In this document: positions 15,715 to 25,118 of the stretch, in pieces
Layout of the letters: each line of letters opens with the position of its first letter
Position numbering within the stretch: position 1 is the stretch's first letter
Assembly (NCBI RefSeq): GCF_000153185.1
Contig: NZ_CH724150.1
Coordinates: forward strand, 256,915-320,914
Direction: 5' to 3'
DNA from: Reinekea blandensis MED297
GTDB taxonomy: Bacteria > Pseudomonadota > Gammaproteobacteria > Pseudomonadales > Natronospirillaceae
DNA length: 64,000 nucleotides
Program-made: the position numbers and the translations under genes
Notes under the pieces: model-generated
The model's input: only the letters and a program-made list of their open reading frames with translations
The model's database searches: none
Told to the model about the DNA's origin: nothing

Positions 15715-16578
15715 TTAAGAATGTTCGCGATAAACCGGGAACACGCTGGCTTCACCATAATCGGCAATCTTTTTCATGTTGCTCAGAGCCTGCATATCGT
15801 CTTCGGAGATTTCAAAGTCCAGGTCAGCATTGTTGGACATGTGCGCGGGGTTTGCTGTTTTTGGCAAAGGCAGTAATCCCAGTTGCAACACAAATCGAAT
15901 GCACAGCTGTGGTAAAGACACCTGATACCGGTCCGCCATGGCTTTTAACTCGGTGTTTTTTAACAGCTCACCATGCCCGATCGGAGAATAGGCTTCGACC
16001 AGAATGTCCTGTGATCGGCAATAGTCGATCAACTCGTTCGGCAGATTGGTGACATGCGCTAATATTTGATTGACCATCGGCTTCAAGGTTGCCGACTGCA
16101 AAATGTTCTCGACATCAGGTTGCTGAAAATTAGACAGACCAATGGCTTTGATTTTGCCAGCCTGGTAAGCCTCTTCAAGTGCACGCCAAGCTTCTGAGTT
16201 ACCAGAAAAATAACGATCCTCGGCACCAAAATCACCCCATGGCTGCGGACTGTGAATGATCATGAGATCGACATGATCCAACCGCATGCGCTGCAGCGAG
16301 TCATCAATTGCGGCTTTAGCATCTGCGTAGTTTTTATACTGTGCCGCCAGTTTGGTGGTAATGAAAACCTCTTCGCGAGCCAGACCGCTGGCCCGGATAC
16401 CATCGGCTACCTGTGCTTCATTGCCATAATCCTGAGCGGTATCAAGGTGTCGATAGCCCAGTTTTAACGCCTCGAGTACGGCTTGCTCGGCTTGCTGGCC
16501 TTCAATCATCCAGGTTCCAAGGCCCAGTTTTGGAATGTGTATGCCATTGCTTAACTGAAATGTGTCATTCAATTTCAT
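15715..16578 (-). CDS. Aldo/keto reductase
   Basis: This 287-residue NADPH-dependent oxidoreductase of the AKR superfamily (2,5-diketo-gluconate reductase type) starts at ATG 16578, seven bases after AAGGAG. An in-frame start 33 bases upstream is less likely. The catalytic tetrad is visible as Asp46, Tyr51, Lys76 and His109 (motifs HLDTAQDYGNE, ITTKL, LMIIHSP). It would reduce aldehydes or ketones in the cytoplasm. The exact substrate is unknown. It is the last gene in a same-strand set with a MalY-type lyase and DUF3737. Confidence 0.85.
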   Translation of the reverse strand: MKLNDTFQLSNGIHIPKLGLGTWMIEGQQAEQAVLEALKLGYRHLDTAQDYGNEAQVADGIRASGLAREEVFITTKLAAQYKNYADAKAAIDDSLQRMRLDHVDLMIIHSPQPWGDFGAEDRYFSGNSEAWRALEEAYQAGKIKAIGLSNFQQPDVENILQSATLKPMVNQILAHVTNLPNELIDYCRSQDILVEAYSPIGHGELLKNTELKAMADRYQVSLPQLCIRFVLQLGLLPLPKTANPAHMSNNADLDFEISEDDMQALSNMKKIADYGEASVFPVYREHS

Positions 16579-16632
16579 GTTCACTCTCCTTTCTCTTTTA
16601 AAAGTTAACACCGTTGAAGCTAATCAACGGTT

Positions 16633-17802
16633 TTAGGTGATATAGGGCTGTAGCGCCCGACTCAACCGCTCCAGTCCTTCCATTAATACCGATCGGGGGC
16701 AGGCAAAGTTCAAACGTAAGTACCCTTCTCCAGCCTCGCCATAGAGCGTGCCGGAGTTAACAAACAGTGCTTCGCGTTCGGCCAGGTCTTTCGTCAGCCG
16801 ATCTGAGCGAACACCCAGTGCGCGAATATCAAGCCAGGCAAGATACGTCGCTTCCTGACTCGTTAACTTGAGCTGAGGTAAGTCGTCCGCTAAGTAATTT
16901 TCTATGGTGAGGTAGTTTGTATGCAGATAGCGCCGCAGTCCGTTTAACCAGGCTTCACCCTCGTTATAGGCGGCCATCGAGGCAATCACGCCAAAAGGGT
17001 TCACATCGCAGACTTCGTGGACATTTAGTGACTTATCTATTTTCTCGCGCAATTCAGTGTTTTTAACAACAATGTTCGCGATCTGCAGACCGGCCATGTT
17101 GAATGACTTGGTCGGTGCCAGGCAAGTTACCGAGGTTTCGAGAAAATCAGTGGATAAGGACGCAAAGGCGATGTGTTCAACGCCGGGAAAGACCAGGTCA
17201 CAATGAATTTCGTCACTGACCACAGTGACACCGTATTGCAAACACAGGCGACCTATTTGCATCAGCTCATCCCGTGTCCAACTGCGGCCAACCGGGTTGT
17301 GTGGGTTACACAAGAGCATGACTTTTAACCGGGGGTTAGCCAGCTTTGACTCTAAATCGTCGAAATCGATCTGGTAGTAACCGTTGAGGTTAATCAGCGG
17401 GTTATCAACCGCTTCACACCCCATGTTACGAATAGAAGAGAAAAAGCAGTTGTATACCGGGGTTTGCACCAAGACTTGATCACCCTCTTCCGTTAATGAC
17501 CGAATCACCGCGGAGATTGCAGGCACAACACCTGAGGTATAGAGCATCCACTCTTTTTCGATTTTGAACTGATAACGACGGGCAAACCAGGAAGTAACTG
17601 CGGCATAATAGGCGTCTGGAACATGCGTGTATCCAAAAACACCATGGTCTACCCGTTGACTCAACGCGGTGATAACGGCAGGAGCGGTCTTAAAATCCAT
17701 GTCAGCCACCCACATGGGTAAAGCGCCCTCACCTTCAACTGAATCCCACTTGTAAGAGCCGGATCCACGTCTGTCTATCGGGGTCTCAAAATCGAATGTC
17801 AT
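16633..17802 (-). CDS. MalY/PatB-family aminotransferase-like C-S lyase
   Basis: This 389-residue PLP-dependent fold type I enzyme has the hallmark start of MalY/PatB proteins (RRGSGSYKWD, then LPMWVADMDF). Later come NPHNPVGRSW and the PLP lysine Lys232 in APTKSFNMAGLQ. Members cleave cystathionine or other cysteine conjugates, giving pyruvate, ammonia and a thiol. Some also have transaminase activity or regulatory roles. Its start overlaps the stop of the DUF3737 gene by four bases. Confidence 0.87.
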   Translation of the reverse strand: MTFDFETPIDRRGSGSYKWDSVEGEGALPMWVADMDFKTAPAVITALSQRVDHGVFGYTHVPDAYYAAVTSWFARRYQFKIEKEWMLYTSGVVPAISAVIRSLTEEGDQVLVQTPVYNCFFSSIRNMGCEAVDNPLINLNGYYQIDFDDLESKLANPRLKVMLLCNPHNPVGRSWTRDELMQIGRLCLQYGVTVVSDEIHCDLVFPGVEHIAFASLSTDFLETSVTCLAPTKSFNMAGLQIANIVVKNTELREKIDKSLNVHEVCDVNPFGVIASMAAYNEGEAWLNGLRRYLHTNYLTIENYLADDLPQLKLTSQEATYLAWLDIRALGVRSDRLTKDLAEREALFVNSGTLYGEAGEGYLRLNFACPRSVLMEGLERLSRALQPYIT

Positions 17803-18662
17803 GCGGAGGCCGCCTGTAACGTTTCAATGATGCAGGCATCCGGGTTTACGCAATGCTCATCAAAAATAATCTGTTGAATGCTGGGTGCGCAAATTCGACC
17901 GCCCTTGGGGTTTCGGACGCTGATAATGTCGTTAGTGATGGTTGCCTGAACCTCCGAATATTCAAAGCACAGGTCCGTCCCTTCCATACGGCAGTTCTCA
18001 AGCTGAAGATTCTCAGCATAGTAAAGCGGTTGAGACCCTCTGATCGTGCAATTGATAAGTTTAAGGTTTTTTGAATACCACCCTAAAAACTCGCCATCAA
18101 TGACACTGTCGTAGACGGTCACATTTTCGGTTCCCCAGAAGGCATCTTTGGACTCAATTATGGAGTTACGAATCACAATGTTCTTGCCATCCTGAAAGGA
18201 ATAGTTGCCTTGAATCTTACAGTTGTTCAGTTCTGCATCGACAATATTCATCAGGATGTAATCGGCATTTAAAAATTCGCTGTTATCGAGCACAACACTG
18301 CGGCAGTTCCAGAGTGTTTCTTCAGCATTCAAAAACGAGCAGTTCTCGATGCTTAAATCAGACACCCGGCGAAACATTTTAGGTGCCTGTACATGACATG
18401 AACTCATAACCAGCGCGTTGGTGTACCAGATTGCTGCTCGTGCCGTTTCGCGGAAAACAGACTCCGTTATTTTTATGTCGTCACCATGCCAAAAGGGGTA
18501 TTTCCCGTGGAAGTCACAGTCATGGGCACTCACATGGCTGGCATGCTTTAGGGATGACTCGCCAAGACCGATCCGAACATTCTCGATTCGACGGTTTTTA
18601 ATTGAAAACAGGGGGCGTTCACCCTCAAATGCCTGACCTTTAATAATATCCATTTGCTTCAA
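17799..18662 (-). CDS. DUF3737-family protein (right-handed beta-helix-like)
   Basis: This 287-residue protein fits the DUF3737 family. It has the characteristic opening GQAFEGERPLFSIKNRRIENVRIGLGESSLK, then about ten repeats of 18-20 residues with the form xxIxNCxFxxxxxxW/xxVxxSxIxG. These would stack as a beta-helix. No catalytic activity is established for the family. DUF3737 genes are often found beside MalY-type and aldo/keto reductase genes, and the four-base overlap with the lyase gene here supports a shared task. Confidence 0.8.
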   Translation of the reverse strand: MKQMDIIKGQAFEGERPLFSIKNRRIENVRIGLGESSLKHASHVSAHDCDFHGKYPFWHGDDIKITESVFRETARAAIWYTNALVMSSCHVQAPKMFRRVSDLSIENCSFLNAEETLWNCRSVVLDNSEFLNADYILMNIVDAELNNCKIQGNYSFQDGKNIVIRNSIIESKDAFWGTENVTVYDSVIDGEFLGWYSKNLKLINCTIRGSQPLYYAENLQLENCRMEGTDLCFEYSEVQATITNDIISVRNPKGGRICAPSIQQIIFDEHCVNPDACIIETLQAASA

Positions 18663-18757
18663 TATGCGACCTTTATTGAGTGTTTACTCTTGAAAAGAAA
18701 AAATCGTTGTTAAGACCGTTAATAAGCAAGACGATTTAACGGTCACAACGTGTTCGG

Positions 18758-19369
18758 CTACACTTGCAGTCGCTTAATGAGTGCCGCTTGGTAGTCAGGT
18801 AGTTTCGAAGCCGTTACCGATTGAAACGCCAAAGGTTCCAAATAGGACATTCCGGCGTGCAATGCACTGGCTTCCATCGGGGCAAAAACATCTTCTAAAC
18901 GGTAACCAATGCGCCCTTCACTGCCGTACGTCGACGCACCGCCAGCCGCCGTTGTGACCAGCAACATCTCCTTGCCCCGCCACAAGCCGGGACCAACGCT
19001 GCCCCAGGTATCGTTCAAATAAGCTTTCATCATGGGCGCAATGTTGAACCAGTGCGTTGGGAACATGAACACAATACGATCGTGCTCACGGGTGATCTCT
19101 CGCTCAAGAGCTCCGTCGATCGCGCGGGTGTCAAAACCGTAGATCGATTCAAGGTTGCGCACAGTAACACCGGACACGGTTTCAGCGGCCTGTTGTAAAC
19201 CCTTGATCATCACGGAACGTTCCGGATAAGGGTGAGACACGATCATTAACGTCTTAATATCGGTTGAATGCAGCTTTTCAACAGAATCGGCGGCCTGTGC
19301 TTTTAACAGCCCTGTCGTCTGGGCCAGGGTTAGCAATACGCCCCCTTTAATCAACTTTCGTCGGTTCAT
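18758..19369 (-). CDS. Flavodoxin-fold NAD(P)H oxidoreductase with Tat-type signal
   Basis: This 203-residue protein starts with MNRRKLIKGGVLLTLAQTTG, a twin-arginine pattern with a hydrophobic run, ending near AQAADS. The rest fits the quinone reductase/Kef-ancillary family: a strand LMIVSHPYPERS for FMN phosphate, FMFPTHWFNIAPMMKAYLNDTW, and LLVTTAAGGAST. FMN-containing exported forms would be loaded before Tat transport, which makes the signal believable. The likely role is two-electron reduction of quinones or similar compounds in the periplasm. Confidence 0.75.
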   Translation of the reverse strand: MNRRKLIKGGVLLTLAQTTGLLKAQAADSVEKLHSTDIKTLMIVSHPYPERSVMIKGLQQAAETVSGVTVRNLESIYGFDTRAIDGALEREITREHDRIVFMFPTHWFNIAPMMKAYLNDTWGSVGPGLWRGKEMLLVTTAAGGASTYGSEGRIGYRLEDVFAPMEASALHAGMSYLEPLAFQSVTASKLPDYQAALIKRLQV

Positions 19370-19546
19370 TTCTGGCTCCCTTTACCCTTAGTCGTAGGCA
19401 AAAACCTCGAGAATACATGGCGTCGGATAAAACCCGACTACACAATCCGCCGTGATTATTGCCTGTTTGTCTGTAAAACATTTTTCAGGTGTTAATAAAA
19501 ACCCAAAAAGGCGCAGCCTTAGGCGCGCCTGTAATATCTGGGCGTT

Positions 19547-20539
19547 TTATTTCAGATTTTCACGGAAGAAAGCGTCCATTCGATCAAATGGGATCAAATC
19601 CACTTTGTCGTACAGATCCACATGCACCAGATCATCGAGAATCATCATCTCTTTTGGTTCTGCGGCATCCTGATAGGCCGATTCTGTGAAATATCGGGAG
19701 TGTGCCTTTTCACCTGCAATCAGCAGGATTGGGCGTGGCGATATCTCATCGATGTAGGTCATGATTGGCATGTTCATCAGGGACAATGCATTTGTTGCCG
19801 TAAACGAACCATTCGAGTTAATTGAACGGGGGTGGAACCCGCGTTCGGTTTTGTAGTAATCGACATAGCTCGACAAAAACTCTGGTTCTTCTCCGGTCAG
19901 ATCCTGGCTTTCCGGCAAGCCCATGCCTGACAAAGCAAACTTACCCGCTTCCGCGTCTGCCCAACGCTGCTGGCTGAGTTGCTCCAGGGTTTCGGTGCGT
20001 TCTGTTTTCGTCATGGCATCGAAATAGCCATTTGCGGTCACGCGCGACATGTTGTACATGCTGGTCGTCGCCACAGCTTTAATGCGCTTATCGACCGCGG
20101 CGGCATTTAATACAAAGCCACCAAAGCCACAAATGCCAATGGCGCCGATTTTTTCCCGGTCGACCTGAGGTTGTAAGCCCAGAAAATCGACAGCTGCGCT
20201 GAAATCTTCGGTATATATTTCCGGCGATGCCAGGTTTCTGACTTCCTGGTTATCACCATAGGTCACACCGCGACTCTCACCGGTAAAAGATGGATCGAAG
20301 GCAACGGTGACATACCCGCGTTCGGCCAGCGTTTGTGCATACAGGCCGGAAGACTGCTCTTTTACGGCACCGTAAGGGCCGCTGATGGCGATGGCTGGCA
20401 AATGTTGACCCTCATCGTTTTTCGGGCGATACAAGTCGGCCGCCAACGTAATGCCATAACGGTTGGTAAAGGTTACTTTTTGGTGTTCAACCCGATCACT
20501 TTTCGGAAAGGTCTTATCCCATTCGTGTGTTAACTGCAT
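19547..20539 (-). CDS. Alpha/beta hydrolase with Cys nucleophile (dienelactone-hydrolase-like)
   Basis: This 330-residue alpha/beta hydrolase has an oxyanion segment AIAISGPYGAVKEQ. Its nucleophile elbow is GICGFGG, so Cys137 replaces the usual Ser. A late Asp lies in LLIAGEKAHSRYF, and the His near the end is in LDDLVHVDLY. Cys at the elbow occurs in dienelactone hydrolases and in many YcjY/COG1073-type proteins. The substrate is unknown. It lies upstream of the flavodoxin-fold gene on the same strand, with 177 bases between them, so the two may or may not share a transcript. Confidence 0.78.
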   Translation of the reverse strand: MQLTHEWDKTFPKSDRVEHQKVTFTNRYGITLAADLYRPKNDEGQHLPAIAISGPYGAVKEQSSGLYAQTLAERGYVTVAFDPSFTGESRGVTYGDNQEVRNLASPEIYTEDFSAAVDFLGLQPQVDREKIGAIGICGFGGFVLNAAAVDKRIKAVATTSMYNMSRVTANGYFDAMTKTERTETLEQLSQQRWADAEAGKFALSGMGLPESQDLTGEEPEFLSSYVDYYKTERGFHPRSINSNGSFTATNALSLMNMPIMTYIDEISPRPILLIAGEKAHSRYFTESAYQDAAEPKEMMILDDLVHVDLYDKVDLIPFDRMDAFFRENLK

Positions 20540-20837
20540 GTGTCTGTCTCTCTAGGTGTGCTCAAAATGTAGCGCTACTATGCCCTCGCTGAGTAAAGAG
20601 GCGATAACACGAAACATCGGAATGTTTGCCTAATTGTCTGAATGTGAGATTTTTGACCAACGATGTCCCAAGCAGACTCCTGCCGGAAAACGTTCCCCGT
20701 CATGGTCAAGACGACTACAAAACCGTTTGGTATGTCCGTTAAAACAGAGGGTTACGTCAGTTCAGATGTTCGTGAATGAGGGTCAGGCCTTAATGTCGTT
20801 AAGATAAGTAAGATTTTCTGATCGCCTTTATGGCCAG

Positions 20838-22715
20838 TTACAAATCAACCGATTGGAGATTTTTAGGCAGGGTTAAGGTGAACGTGGTTCCGACTTCAGG
20901 TTCTGAGCTCACCCGTATTTGACCTTTCAGCGTTTGTGTCACCCACAAGTACACCATGTGCAGCCCCAAACCGGTATGTCCGTGGCCGCGACCGGTTGAA
21001 TAAAACGGTTCGAACACGCGGTCGGGTTGAGAAATGCCACGTCCGTTGTCGCTTACGGCAATGGTGAGGCTTTTTTCTTCCTCAGTCACGTCGATCTCTA
21101 TCTCGCCGGGCACACCCGGTTCAAAAGCATGTGCAACGGCATTTTCCACGAGATTGTTTAAGACCTGAGTGATCATAAACCCATGACTGATGAGACGAAC
21201 TGAATCGGGGTAATGAACGGTGAGTTTAAGCAGAGACTCAGGATTATTGCGGTTAAACGTCCTCTGCAGAACGCTCAGCTCTTTTGCCAGATCAACCTCG
21301 TACGATTCATCGGCATCCACTCGTTTAGCCAGCATACGGAAGCGGCTGATGAGATTTTTACTGGAGTGCAGATGCTCATGTGCCAGATTTAACGACTGTT
21401 CGGCATGATTCAACGAAGATAACAGTTTTTCTTCGGTGAGTTCGCCCAGCTTGTATAGCCGGATCAGTTCCGGGATGTCTTCCAATGCCGAATCAACAGA
21501 CAACCCTGCTCCATTGACAGGCGTGTTGAGTTCATGTGCAACACCGGACACCATCATCCCCAGAGCCGCGACCTTTTGGCTTTCCACGAGCTGATTTTGC
21601 ACCAGTTTCAGGTTGTTGTGGGTAATGATCAGATCATTGTGTTTTTCGGATATCTCATTTCTTTCCTGCCGCAGCTGCTCCACTAAACTGCGCCGTCGTT
21701 CCATTGCATCAATCAGTTTCAACGTTACCCAAAGCAGAACGATCAGCATGATCATCAACGGCAGAAACAGCCACAATCCGATGTCGATCGCCAAGCCACG
21801 AATCTGTGCCTGGTCGTGTTCGATCAGTATTAAGAGCTGTCGATCTTCCGGTGCGGTTTGCCACAGGGTACTGTCAAACCGGATGGCATCGTAAAAATGG
21901 TACTGAAACCATCCTTGTCGCGCACTCTGCCCGCCGGCCAGATCGCCATCGGAAAAATCCAACAACGGGAACTCGTCACTTAAAGAATCGGATTGCCCGG
22001 TCTGTCGTGAAAACCGTTTGTTTGCCTCCGGATGAAACACCCATTCCCCATTAGTTCGAGCAATATAGAGACGTTGTCCGGGAAGGTCTGGTAAATATTG
22101 AAACAGTGGCTCGGCATTGAAGTTTAAAAACACAACCAGATCCTGATTCGGTGCCGGGAGCGACAGCCTGGCGGCAACACGATACGTCGGTCGCAAAGGT
22201 TGTTCGAGCTCGCCATTTTCCACATTCAGGTTCAGCGTCGACAAATACAACTGGCCAAAAGCCAGGTAAGGCAATTGAAGATACTCCCGTCCGGCTTTGT
22301 TCTGCAATGGAGCAAACCCCCGCCCCTTTTCAATACGCAACCGTTCCTGGCCATCAAGACTCATGATGCGGATCTGATACAGCGACGAGTCTCGTTCAAA
22401 GGCGGTTTCAGAGATGGATATAAAACGGTCAGAGGTGAAAGTCGGGTCTTCAATCGCCAGCAGACTGAGTCGTTGTGCCAGCGCAAGCGTTAAAAAGGCC
22501 GTTTCCGTGAACTCAGATTCAATCTGGTCACCTACTGTGTCGACAACGACGCGATTGGTTTCGATCCGTTGCTGAACGGATGACTGAAACGCCTGCCAGC
22601 TCAACACACACCAACCGACGAACAGAGCGCCAGCAAGGAGCCAGGAAAACACCCGTAAACGATCAAAGATGGACTCATGTTTGGCCAGCGCTTGCCATTG
22701 ATCCCGGATGTTCAT
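20838..22715 (-). CDS. Membrane sensor histidine kinase
   Basis: This 625-residue kinase has a first membrane helix (about residues 24-45), a periplasmic sensor domain of about 250 residues and a second helix (LWLFLPLMIMLIVLLWVTL). A coiled coil (about 335-375) follows, then the H-box VSGVAHELNTPVNG and a full ATPase domain with N-box (NNLVENAVAHAF), SDNGRG and GHTGLGLHMV. It appears active. Its start overlaps the stop of the REC-EAL gene by four bases, so the two form a pair in which it would phosphorylate the REC domain. Confidence 0.88.
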   Translation of the reverse strand: MNIRDQWQALAKHESIFDRLRVFSWLLAGALFVGWCVLSWQAFQSSVQQRIETNRVVVDTVGDQIESEFTETAFLTLALAQRLSLLAIEDPTFTSDRFISISETAFERDSSLYQIRIMSLDGQERLRIEKGRGFAPLQNKAGREYLQLPYLAFGQLYLSTLNLNVENGELEQPLRPTYRVAARLSLPAPNQDLVVFLNFNAEPLFQYLPDLPGQRLYIARTNGEWVFHPEANKRFSRQTGQSDSLSDEFPLLDFSDGDLAGGQSARQGWFQYHFYDAIRFDSTLWQTAPEDRQLLILIEHDQAQIRGLAIDIGLWLFLPLMIMLIVLLWVTLKLIDAMERRRSLVEQLRQERNEISEKHNDLIITHNNLKLVQNQLVESQKVAALGMMVSGVAHELNTPVNGAGLSVDSALEDIPELIRLYKLGELTEEKLLSSLNHAEQSLNLAHEHLHSSKNLISRFRMLAKRVDADESYEVDLAKELSVLQRTFNRNNPESLLKLTVHYPDSVRLISHGFMITQVLNNLVENAVAHAFEPGVPGEIEIDVTEEEKSLTIAVSDNGRGISQPDRVFEPFYSTGRGHGHTGLGLHMVYLWVTQTLKGQIRVSSEPEVGTTFTLTLPKNLQSVDL

Positions 22716-24889
22716 TCGTCGTCTGCGTGGGTGTTCAACCAGTTCACAAAATCATCCCAGGGCATCGGTTTCGCATAAAAGTAACCCTGACCAAAACGAA
22801 CGCCCAGTTCTTTTAACTTCGTTTCCTGTTCCTCGGTTTCGATGCCCTCAGCAATCAACTCCAAGCCTAAGCGTTCAGCGAGTGCCACGGAGAGTTCGAT
22901 GGCCATCGCGCTGGAACGATTGTGGAGAAAGTCGTTCACGAACTCCCGATCAACTTTAATGACATCGACTGTCAGCTTGGTGATGTGCATAAGCGATGAA
23001 TAGCCTTTGCCAAAATCATCGAGGGCAATGCGCAACCCTGCATTTTGCAGTTTCTCGAGAAACTCACTGAGGTACTCATAGTCCCGCACGGGTTCTTCTT
23101 CGGTAATCTCCACTTCCAGACGGTCAATTTCCAAATTCGTTTGGGTTACCTTGTCGAGAAACTGAGACTCAAATTTACGATCCCCGACTTCACTGGGTGA
23201 CATGTTTAAAGACACGGTTATTTTATGACCCAGTTCATTCAGCAAGTGGGTTTTTTCCAGCACTTGTTCGGCAATGCACAAGTCTAGCTGGTCGATAAAG
23301 CCTGCGTTTTGGGCGATGTTGATAAACGAATCCGGAGGTACCGGCTTTTCTTCAAAACTCCAGCGAGCCAGCGCTTCACAACCCACGGGTTTCCGGGTCT
23401 CTAACTCTACTTTTGGCTGAAACACCACCGAAAGCCGTTTCGCTTCGATGTCCGCATGCAACTGTTGCATCATCCGAATACGAACATCAGCAATCTGTAC
23501 GATGCTTGGGCTATATTCCATCACGAAAATTTGCTTTTCCTGCATATAAAATTTCGCCAGATCGATGGAGCTGAAGGCTTCTTCTATATCCCGCTGATCC
23601 AGATGCTTCAACGGAATAACGAGTGCCCGGATGCTTAAATGAAGCTCAAAGATGTCGTCGTAAGGTTTTTCTAACCTGGCTTTCAGATCGTCTATCTCAG
23701 TAGGCTGGTCATTTTCGTTAATAAGATAAACTAAAGAATCCGGACTGAAGCGAGCCCATACATGGATGTCGCTGAACTGCTCTATAACTCTGCTATGCAG
23801 CAGTTCGAGATAGGTGAGAATGAAATCTTTACCCAATGAGGCGATGAGACTGGCGTAGTTCGCGATTTCGATAACCAGCAGTTGCCCGTTTTCCCAGACT
23901 ATCTCGGGCATCAGGTCTAATTCACGCCGAAGCCGCTGGCGGTTATACAAACCGGTGTCTTCATCGAAATAGGCATGTCGAGCTAACCTGCTCGACAGGG
24001 TGACATTGGCAAAACCCGACTTGATGTTTTCACTGAAGACCTGCAACAGATAGACGCTGTAATCATCTAAGGGTTGAGTTGAAGCGATATACACCAGGTA
24101 ATCCACGTCAATGTGATCATCGCTTTTAAAAACCAACAGCGTGTAGCCCTGTTCAAACTGATGCAGGCCTGATTTCAAAGCGTTCAACAAATCAGATCGA
24201 AAGCTCTCTTCCAACAAACTTGGCGCAGAATCGGCAAGTTGACTGCTTAACATTTCAAATCCGTTATCATCAGTCCATTGCAAACAGAGAATACCGGTAT
24301 CCTGCAGATTCAGCAGGTGCCCGATCTGAGCCAAAACATCGTCGGTATACTGTTGCAGGTCGTAGTGGCGATAGATCTGCCGGCTGGCATCGAGAATCAT
24401 CTGCAGCCCTTGTTTGGCCCGGTAAAGATGATTGATGTGTGTCCAGGTTCGCAGGTTGAGCCGAATCAAACCTCGTAAAATCGCTGGGTTCAGATCCGAC
24501 TTTTCGTAGTAATGGTCGATGTCGTATTGCTCGAGTACTTTCTCTTCCGGTGCCATGCCAGGTTGGCCGGTCAGAATGATGATGCGTATTCGGCTGTTGC
24601 CGAGAATGTCGCGAATGGTGTTCACCAGCCGTAAGCCGGCGTCGTCTTGTTCCATCACCACGTCGAGTAGCACGATGGCAATATCGTCGTGCTGGGAAAG
24701 GACTTTGGCGGCCTCCTGAGCACTGCTCGCGGTTAATATATCGAGTTTGCCACCCTCAAACTCGACGGTGTTCAGTATGTTGATCAGGTTCTGCTGAAAG
24801 TTGGCATTGTCCTCAACCGTCAGGACTTTCCAGGTAACCTCTGGCTTCGTCTGTTCAATGGGTTCGGACGATTTCAGTTTCAGATCCAT
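22712..24889 (-). CDS. Response regulator with REC, DUF3369, degenerate GGDEF and EAL domains
   Basis: This 725-residue protein has domains in order: REC (about 20-145, phospho-acceptor Asp76 in VLLDVVME), DUF3369 (about 155-300, starting QGLQMILDASRQIYRHYDL), a GGDEF-like domain (about 310-455) and EAL (about 470-725). The GGDEF signature is replaced by FSPDSL, so it is not a working cyclase. The EAL domain keeps CEALARW, the DDFGKGYSSL loop and a late GQGYFYAKP. It should therefore degrade cyclic di-GMP when its partner kinase, which follows with a four-base overlap, signals. Confidence 0.88.
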   Translation of the reverse strand: MDLKLKSSEPIEQTKPEVTWKVLTVEDNANFQQNLINILNTVEFEGGKLDILTASSAQEAAKVLSQHDDIAIVLLDVVMEQDDAGLRLVNTIRDILGNSRIRIIILTGQPGMAPEEKVLEQYDIDHYYEKSDLNPAILRGLIRLNLRTWTHINHLYRAKQGLQMILDASRQIYRHYDLQQYTDDVLAQIGHLLNLQDTGILCLQWTDDNGFEMLSSQLADSAPSLLEESFRSDLLNALKSGLHQFEQGYTLLVFKSDDHIDVDYLVYIASTQPLDDYSVYLLQVFSENIKSGFANVTLSSRLARHAYFDEDTGLYNRQRLRRELDLMPEIVWENGQLLVIEIANYASLIASLGKDFILTYLELLHSRVIEQFSDIHVWARFSPDSLVYLINENDQPTEIDDLKARLEKPYDDIFELHLSIRALVIPLKHLDQRDIEEAFSSIDLAKFYMQEKQIFVMEYSPSIVQIADVRIRMMQQLHADIEAKRLSVVFQPKVELETRKPVGCEALARWSFEEKPVPPDSFINIAQNAGFIDQLDLCIAEQVLEKTHLLNELGHKITVSLNMSPSEVGDRKFESQFLDKVTQTNLEIDRLEVEITEEEPVRDYEYLSEFLEKLQNAGLRIALDDFGKGYSSLMHITKLTVDVIKVDREFVNDFLHNRSSAMAIELSVALAERLGLELIAEGIETEEQETKLKELGVRFGQGYFYAKPMPWDDFVNWLNTHADDE

Positions 24890-25118
24890 GTGATCAATGT
24901 CCCATTTTTATTATTACCAATTTAAACTAGTAACCATTTCGACAATGTTCAAGAAATCGCACCAATCGGGTGCTTCTTTTTAAACGTCGCTCACGTTGTT
25001 ACGAGGTATGGTTGGTTCCGGGCCAAAAAAACCTGAGTCATTGTAGAAAACAAACAGGGTTTGAAGGATCTCAAGTGTCCGACAAACCCAAAAAGAAACC
25101 GTGAGGATAGGAGCAGCT

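Noticed and set aside
24950-24985. GCACC/GGTGC hairpin followed by a T-run on the plus strand
   Set aside because: No plus-strand gene ends here, and on the minus strand, where the genes lie, the T-run is weak. It may be chance.
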